A DNA stretch of 16,899 nt, taken from contig CAAEEI010000040.1 in NCBI GenBank assembly GCA_900754855.1, forward strand, positions 1-16,899. Reading direction: 5' to 3'. Source of the DNA: Lachnospiraceae bacterium (lineage in GTDB: Bacteria > Bacillota > Clostridia > Lachnospirales > Lachnospiraceae). Below are positions 12,457 to 16,899 of this stretch, one piece after another (within the stretch, counting starts at the first letter, position 1; every line of letters starts with the position of its first letter). The position numbers and the translations under genes were made by a program. Under the pieces are notes generated by a model that was not told the origin of the DNA, did not search any database, and saw only the letters and a program-made list of their open reading frames with translations.

Positions 12457-15336
12457 TCAGGAATAAATGCCGATGTAACTTGCCGGATTCATAAATGCCG
12501 ATTCGTTAATCTGGTAAATACATCGCCCCGTATCAAAAGATTCAGGGATTACGCCTTTAAAAAGACTGTTGCTGAACGGCATTTCCTGATAAAAGATGGT
12601 ATCTTTTCGTTGTTTTCCATTATCCCCCAGGACATAGCGGATTTTTTCCACATCTCCGTCAAACCATTTTTCCAGAAGAGGAATGAGCTGCTCGCGGAAA
12701 ATACGGCTGAGGGAGATGAACGGGTCTTTTTCCGGAGCGCCCAGGAAGAAGCCTTCGCCAAGCTGATATTCCGCGCCCAGAAAATACGAGAGGCGAAGAT
12801 TGATGGTCGCCATCAGACGTTCCAGTAAAATGCCTTCCACCCGCATTCCGCGAAGAACGGTGGCATCCGGGGAAATGTGCCGGATGAAAAAGTCATGATT
12901 GAGAGCGCCGATGATGGTGTCTTCGCAGACTTCGGAATTACAGGTGGCTACAAGGTAAAGGTTGGAAGGCAGCCGGAACTGTTCTTTGGATAAAGGCAGA
13001 GTGATGGCTGTTTCGCTGCTGGTTCCCTCCCGGCGGTTATCCCGGAGGAGCACGGAAGTTTCGCCAAACAGATGCGTCCAGTCAAGATCCACGTCTTCCA
13101 TCATGACCACGTAGCGGCCTTCACTGCATCGATTGGCAAATTCTTTGAAAATGCCATCGTAGAGAATGCCGTTTTCCCGGGATTCGATAAAGCCACGGTA
13201 GCCGTCGTGGGAAATATCCGGGTAGGAAATGTGCATGATCCGGTTTTCTTCAATATAATCTTTATAATGGGCAAGAATCTCCGGCACCGGTTCTATCCGC
13301 ATCATGTTGGCGTCTTTTCCTTCGATGATGCCGACGGCAGTGAGGATGGCCTCATGGTATTTGGCTGTTTTCATAGGGCCTTTGATCAAAGTATTTTTCG
13401 GATAAAGACGGAAACTCTGGTCGCTGCGATCCGGATGGGTGGAGACCGGAACTTTTACCGGCTGTGGCAGGACAGGGCTGACCGGCATCCCCGCTGTTGC
13501 GGCGCTGTGGGCAGAAGCTGTGCCTGCGGTACCGGAGAGACGGTTTGCGGTCTGTCCGGAAGAACCGCTGCTGGCAGCGCCGGAGGTATCTGCGTCGAAA
13601 TCTGTCGGCGCAGAAGTGGACAGAGAAAGCTGACCGACATCCGGAGCAGGCAGGGAAATCTCTGCATGATCCGGTACTTCCTCCGGAATATCTTCCGGGG
13701 AGGAAGCCGGGTCATAACCCTGCAGTACCCGGGTGACATAATCGGTTGTCGGGGAGGTTCCCCGTTGTTTATATACGATCTGCGGACCAGGGACATCGGC
13801 GGCTGGCCGGTATTTTAATTTGGAGCCGAGAGCGGCGGCCAGGGGATCTTCTTCCGGACTGTTTTCCGGAGAAGGATAATAATTCTGGCAAATATCCGTG
13901 TAATAAGAAGCCAGGATTTCCATGGCTGTGCCCATCATGCCGATGATGTTTTCCTCGGTCATGGTTTTGTATTCTTCATAAGAATAGAGGACGGAAGCTT
14001 TGTACTTTTGTCCGTCTTCCGTAAGGTCAAATCCTTCGGTGGCCACATTTTCCACTTTAAAAGGAGCCGCGGTCATCAGGGTGAGCATATTGCATTTATC
14101 CTGAATATCCAGCATGGCTTCCTCACTGGAACAAAATGGGAGATTAAGGGCGATTTCAATATGAACGGCGTCCTTGTCAGGAACAGTCAAAAAGGAAATG
14201 CCGGCATGGGTGTGCCGATAATCTTCCATATAAAGGACATCACAGAAAATGTAAGCGGTTCGGCCTTCTTCTTCAAGATACCAGTCGGCTTTTCTGGCAT
14301 AGGTGAAGTTAGGATATTCTTTCATCAGGTTTTCTGCCAGCATATGGAAGGTGGTGATGCAGTCCTCGCCATCGGCCCGGAGACTGAGCGCCTGGTCTGT
14401 ATGGTCGTCAGGATCGTAGAGGGCTCCGCCGTGACGGGTAAGAAATTCCGCCAGGCGGACAAAGCCGTTGGAGGCATTTAATTCCACGTAGGATTCATCG
14501 ACCAGATGCGCATACTCATGTTCGATAAAATCAAGAAGCTGATGGATGGTCATATAGCCAAAAATGGAATAAATATAGGCTGTGTAGTCCACCTGATCGG
14601 GTTCGGGTCTTTCCCGATCCCCGTCAAATTCGCCGGGGAAGGCAACCCGGTAATATTTATAAATATCCCGCAGATAATTAAAACGATGTCCACGTTCATC
14701 GGCATTGCAGATCTGGGTGATCGTATTGACATTGACGTCCTGACCAAATATTTTCTGCGCCCGGGTCTGTACCTCGTATTGCATGAGCAAAATATCGTCG
14801 GCGCTGATGCCGGGATAGCGATAATATCGCTCATAAAGAAGAACGGCAGCGGCAAGCCAGACAGAATCTTCCTGGTTATAGCGGATCTGCATACTGCGGT
14901 CGATGTCGTTCATCAGGGCATAATAGGCCTGCTCCAGATCCGGCCATTGTGCGGCGATGGCTTCCGTCAGTTCGGGATGCAGTTTAAGTTCCAGAGAATC
15001 TTCTTTCTTTTTTCCCCAGAAAAAAAGAAACCACCAGTATTCGTTTCCGTCAAAATCGGTATCGGGTTTTATGTCATTGGCTTTCGCCAGAAGCTGTCCC
15101 ATGGCGTTGACCTGGGAAAGAACAGCCGATTCTTCTGTCTGGTGGTGAAAAGAAAGCTGCAATAAGGTTGCAGCATGGTTATAAGAACTGTATATCTGTT
15201 TCAGAAGGGTGAGATCTTCTTCGCCGAACTGACCGGAAGAAAGAATGTTGTTCCACTGTTCGGTGGTATAGCGGCTTTTGGATTGATAATCAGCTTCGTA
15301 TTCATAATCCCGCTGCCTTTGTTTATCAGTAATCAT
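12457..15336 (-). CDS. Large protein with degenerate McrB-like AAA+ domain, function unknown
   Basis: A 959-residue cytoplasmic-looking protein of unknown function. Residues 1-490 match nothing I recognise: helical, rich in Tyr/Asp/Glu, with a striking WWFLFFWG patch (101-108) and HEYAH at 273-277 in the setting FIEHEYAHLVDE. A Pro/Ser/Ala/Gly-rich linker covers about 540-640. Residues 645-930 follow the McrB GTPase order: GPMKTAKY (653-660) in place of GxxxxGKT, GYRGFIES, YVVMMEDVD (742-750) in place of hhhhDE, LFGETSVLL, LPSNLYLVATCNS (sensor 1), GALNHDFF in place of the D-x-ALRRRF arginine-finger block, and LIPLLEKWF near 885-893. The Walker A Gly and Thr, the DE order and both fingers are lost, so nucleotide hydrolysis is unlikely. 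The ATG at 15336 has AAAGGG 8 bases upstream; an upstream ATG at 15390 has no binding site. It may be co-transcribed with the CorC-like gene 119 bases upstream. Confidence 0.75.
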   Translation of the reverse strand: MITDKQRQRDYEYEADYQSKSRYTTEQWNNILSSGQFGEEDLTLLKQIYSSYNHAATLLQLSFHHQTEESAVLSQVNAMGQLLAKANDIKPDTDFDGNEYWWFLFFWGKKKEDSLELKLHPELTEAIAAQWPDLEQAYYALMNDIDRSMQIRYNQEDSVWLAAAVLLYERYYRYPGISADDILLMQYEVQTRAQKIFGQDVNVNTITQICNADERGHRFNYLRDIYKYYRVAFPGEFDGDRERPEPDQVDYTAYIYSIFGYMTIHQLLDFIEHEYAHLVDESYVELNASNGFVRLAEFLTRHGGALYDPDDHTDQALSLRADGEDCITTFHMLAENLMKEYPNFTYARKADWYLEEEGRTAYIFCDVLYMEDYRHTHAGISFLTVPDKDAVHIEIALNLPFCSSEEAMLDIQDKCNMLTLMTAAPFKVENVATEGFDLTEDGQKYKASVLYSYEEYKTMTEENIIGMMGTAMEILASYYTDICQNYYPSPENSPEEDPLAAALGSKLKYRPAADVPGPQIVYKQRGTSPTTDYVTRVLQGYDPASSPEDIPEEVPDHAEISLPAPDVGQLSLSTSAPTDFDADTSGAASSGSSGQTANRLSGTAGTASAHSAATAGMPVSPVLPQPVKVPVSTHPDRSDQSFRLYPKNTLIKGPMKTAKYHEAILTAVGIIEGKDANMMRIEPVPEILAHYKDYIEENRIMHISYPDISHDGYRGFIESRENGILYDGIFKEFANRCSEGRYVVMMEDVDLDWTHLFGETSVLLRDNRREGTSSETAITLPLSKEQFRLPSNLYLVATCNSEVCEDTIIGALNHDFFIRHISPDATVLRGMRVEGILLERLMATINLRLSYFLGAEYQLGEGFFLGAPEKDPFISLSRIFREQLIPLLEKWFDGDVEKIRYVLGDNGKQRKDTIFYQEMPFSNSLFKGVIPESFDTGRCIYQINESAFMNPASYIGIYS

Positions 15337-15344
15337 GGTATGTG

Positions 15345-15350
15345 CCCTTT
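15345..15350 (-). promoter_or_regulatory. Ribosome binding site deciding the McrB-like gene start
   Basis: AAAGGG on the minus strand, 8 bases before the ATG at 15336-15334. The only other in-frame candidate, the ATG at 15390, has TTTTTCTTTC just upstream and no binding site. Confidence 0.65.
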
Positions 15351-15455
15351 CGTGTAAAATGATGAACGCCAATGCGGCGCTGCCTTCCATGAAAGAAAAA
15401 CTGACCGGAAGACAGCGGCAGGCACTGACGGTAAGACAGGATATTCGTGGAAACG

Positions 15456-16754
15456 TTATACGTTTTCCTGATCAGGATTATCCACTTTTATATAGACGGT
15501 TTCAATACGGTTCTTGTCCATTTTTTTCACGGAATAAAGATAATTGCCTTCCCGGACAGTTTCTCCTTCTTCCGGAAGGTGATCGAGAAGCTCGATCATA
15601 TGGCCGCCAATGGAATCATAGTCTTCAGATTCAATATCTGTGCCGATGGTATCGTTGAGATCATCCAGTTTGATACTGCCCAGAGCTTCGTATTCGCCGG
15701 GGCCGATACATTTGATGGCTTCTTCTTCGTTGCCGTCAAATTCATCCCGGATATTGCCAACGATTTCCTCTACCAGATCCTCCAGCGTGATCAAACCGGC
15801 GGTGGAACCGTATTCGTCAAGGACGATCACAAAACTGAAGGGCTTTTCCCGGATTTCTTCCATCAGAACGGCGGTTTTCTGAAATTCATAAGTAAAATAA
15901 GGCTTACGAAGAATCTTGCGAAGATCAAATTCTTCATCTTTATGGCTTTCCCTGTAGAAAAAGAGATCTTTCAGGTTGAGGATACCAATGACATGATCCT
16001 TGGTTTCTTCATAAACCGGCAGACGGGAATACTGTTCTTCCATAAAGATCTGAACCAGTTCCTGATAAGACATGTCTGCCGAAGCAAAAACCATATCAAT
16101 ACGGGGAACCATAATATCCTTGGCAATGGAATCCCCAAAATCGAAAACGTTGTCAATGAGATCCTTTTCTTCTTTTTCAATGACGCCGTCTTCCTGACTG
16201 ACTTCCATGATCGTCCGAAGTTCCATTTCCGTCATGGTCTGTTCGCTCTCCCGTCCGATTCCAAAAAGGCGGCAGAGGAAATAGCTGATGGAATTCACCA
16301 GAACAATGACCGGTGTGAGGATGAAGGTCAGTACGGAAATCGGTCCGGCATAAAAAAGAGCCATAGGTTCCCGTTTTTTCGTTGCAATCGTTTTTGGTGT
16401 GATTTCACCAAAAATCAGAATGAGAAAGGTCAGGACACCCGTAGCGAACCCAACGAAGGTGCTGGTGTTTTTTCCGAGTCCCGCCTGTGACGCCAGGTTA
16501 ATGGCAAGAGTCGTGGTCAGCGATGACGCCTGCAGGTTTACGACATTGTTGCCGATAAGGATTGCACTGAGCATTTTTTCCGGATTGGCCGTCAGTTTAA
16601 GAAGCCGGGCGGCTCTTTTATTTCCCTGATCTGCAAGGGCTCTCATCCGGTGTTTATTTACCGTGGTGAGGGCGGTCTCCGCGGAAGAAAACAAAGCGGA
16701 AAAAAATAATAAAATCAATAAAACAACAATCTGGCGTATGGAACTGGGGTCCAA
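15456..16754 (-). CDS. CNNM/CBS/CorC-HlyC membrane protein (hemolysin family, divalent cation transport type)
   Basis: A 432-residue inner-membrane protein: CNNM/DUF21 domain with about four hydrophobic segments (8-25, 62-88, 100-120, 135-165) and the conserved FFSALFSSAETALTT and FGEITPKTIA motifs; a CBS pair (about 205-330: DIMVPRIDMV, SRLPVYEE, VIGILNLKDL, GLITLEDLVEEIVG); and a CorC_HlyC domain to the end. Relatives take part in Mg2+/Co2+ efflux; the hemolysin label is historical. The start is TTG at 16754-16752, with AAAGGAG (16769-16763) 8 bases upstream. A perfect promoter sits between this start and the longer open frame at 16820, ruling the longer one out. The large McrB-like gene follows after 119 bases without a visible terminator. 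Confidence 0.93.
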   Translation of the reverse strand: MDPSSIRQIVVLLILLFFSALFSSAETALTTVNKHRMRALADQGNKRAARLLKLTANPEKMLSAILIGNNVVNLQASSLTTTLAINLASQAGLGKNTSTFVGFATGVLTFLILIFGEITPKTIATKKREPMALFYAGPISVLTFILTPVIVLVNSISYFLCRLFGIGRESEQTMTEMELRTIMEVSQEDGVIEKEEKDLIDNVFDFGDSIAKDIMVPRIDMVFASADMSYQELVQIFMEEQYSRLPVYEETKDHVIGILNLKDLFFYRESHKDEEFDLRKILRKPYFTYEFQKTAVLMEEIREKPFSFVIVLDEYGSTAGLITLEDLVEEIVGNIRDEFDGNEEEAIKCIGPGEYEALGSIKLDDLNDTIGTDIESEDYDSIGGHMIELLDHLPEEGETVREGNYLYSVKKMDKNRIETVYIKVDNPDQENV

Positions 16755-16762
16755 AACATCAT

Positions 16763-16769
16763 CTCCTTT
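16763..16769 (-). promoter_or_regulatory. Ribosome binding site for the TTG start
   Basis: AAAGGAG on the minus strand with an 8-base spacer to TTG at 16754. Two ATG triplets between them (from 16762 and 16759) are out of frame, so the TTG is the used start. Confidence 0.85.
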
Positions 16770-16787
16770 AAATATATTTTTATGACT

Positions 16788-16816
16788 ATTATATTTTATC
16801 AGGAAGGCAATGTCAA
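16788..16816 (-). promoter_or_regulatory. Perfect sigma-A promoter of the CorC-like gene
   Basis: On the minus strand, TTGACA (16816-16811), a 17-base spacer, TATAAT (16793-16788). Both hexamers are exact consensus. Transcription should start near 16781, about 12 bases before the ribosome binding site. Confidence 0.9.
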
Positions 16817-16839
16817 TCATCCCTTACGCAGTAAACAGG

Positions 16840-16868
16840 TTGTATTTTATTCATTTTTCTTTTATACT
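16840..16868 (+). promoter_or_regulatory. Promoter of the gene at the right edge
   Basis: TTGTAT (16840-16845), a 17-base spacer and TATACT (16863-16868), divergent from the CorC-like promoter. The two -35 boxes are 23 bases apart. Confidence 0.65.
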
Positions 16869-16893
16869 ATTTAACAGGAATAAGGAGAAAAAA

Positions 16894-16899
16894 ATGAAA
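16894..16899 (+). CDS. Start of a further gene, cut by the window
   Basis: ATG AAA at the right edge, with AAGGAG (16882-16887) 6 bases upstream and a good promoter before that. Only Met-Lys is visible, so nothing can be said of the product. Confidence 0.6.

Noticed and set aside
13072..15165. Three long plus-strand frames (13072-13818, 14008-14481, 14506-15165) opposite the McrB-like gene.
   Set aside because: They mirror the codon pattern of the real gene, show no recognisable domain and have no adequate start signals.
12457..15336. The McrB-like gene as half of a McrBC restriction system.
   Set aside because: No McrC-type nuclease or methylation-recognition domain is next to it, and the GTPase motifs are not intact.
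15337..15390. An N-terminal extension of the McrB-like gene containing HERAH, a second HExxH motif.
   Set aside because: The ATG at 15390 has no ribosome binding site, while the ATG at 15336 has AAAGGG at 8 bases. The motif lies outside the likely protein and is probably chance.
15447..16490. A 347-codon open frame on the plus strand, opposite the CorC-like gene.
   Set aside because: It has no binding site, a Phe/Ile/His-rich composition typical of an antisense shadow, and lies against a clearly real gene.
16755..16820. A longer start for the CorC-like protein at 16820.
   Set aside because: It would begin upstream of the perfect promoter's transcription start near 16781. The TTG at 16754 also has an ideal binding site and matches the usual N-terminus of the family.

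Overview
The window looks like chromosomal DNA of a Gram-positive anaerobe of the class Clostridia, most likely Lachnospiraceae. Evidence: vegetative TTGACA/TATAAT-type promoters, strong GGAGG-type ribosome binding sites, frequent TTG starts, AT-rich intergenic DNA, and the protein types present (YesM-type kinase, MglB-like lipoprotein, free-standing prolyl-tRNA editing protein, FucO-type alcohol dehydrogenase, XpaC/TelA pair). The species call is inference. I see no tRNA, rRNA, CRISPR array, insertion sequence or phage gene.

Region 1 (1-3608, plus strand) is a sugar-sensing cluster: the 3' part of a YesM/LytS-type histidine kinase, a membrane-anchored periplasmic-binding-protein-like protein overlapping it, and a glucose/galactose-binding lipoprotein with its ligand and Ca2+ residues intact. 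A terminator follows directly, with no permease or ATPase behind it. This suggests detection rather than uptake, comparable to the known XylFII-LytS system.

Region 2 (3609-6508) holds a small two-helix membrane protein, then a likely operon: a YbaK/ProX-type prolyl-tRNA editing deacylase, a zinc-ribbon Nudix hydrolase (ATGA overlap), and an intracellular subtilisin-like protease. Region 3 (6450-7719) is an iron-dependent lactaldehyde reductase (fucO) with an extended -10 promoter embedded in a sequence matching the Rex operator, closed by a textbook terminator.

Region 4 (7744-11201) has a cytoplasmic-looking Amidase_3 protein on the minus strand, divergent from an XpaC-TelA operon. Region 5 (11203-16754, minus strand) contains a secreted SH3b-NlpC/P60 wall hydrolase, a 959-residue protein with a degenerate McrB-like AAA+ domain, and a CNNM/CBS/CorC-HlyC membrane protein driven by a perfect-consensus promoter. 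A new plus-strand gene begins at the right edge.

The most unusual item is the 959-residue protein (12457-15336). Its last third follows the McrB GTPase layout, but Walker A, Walker B and the arginine-finger region are all altered. It is joined by a Pro/Ser/Ala-rich linker to a large N-terminal region I do not recognise, which carries an HEYAH motif.
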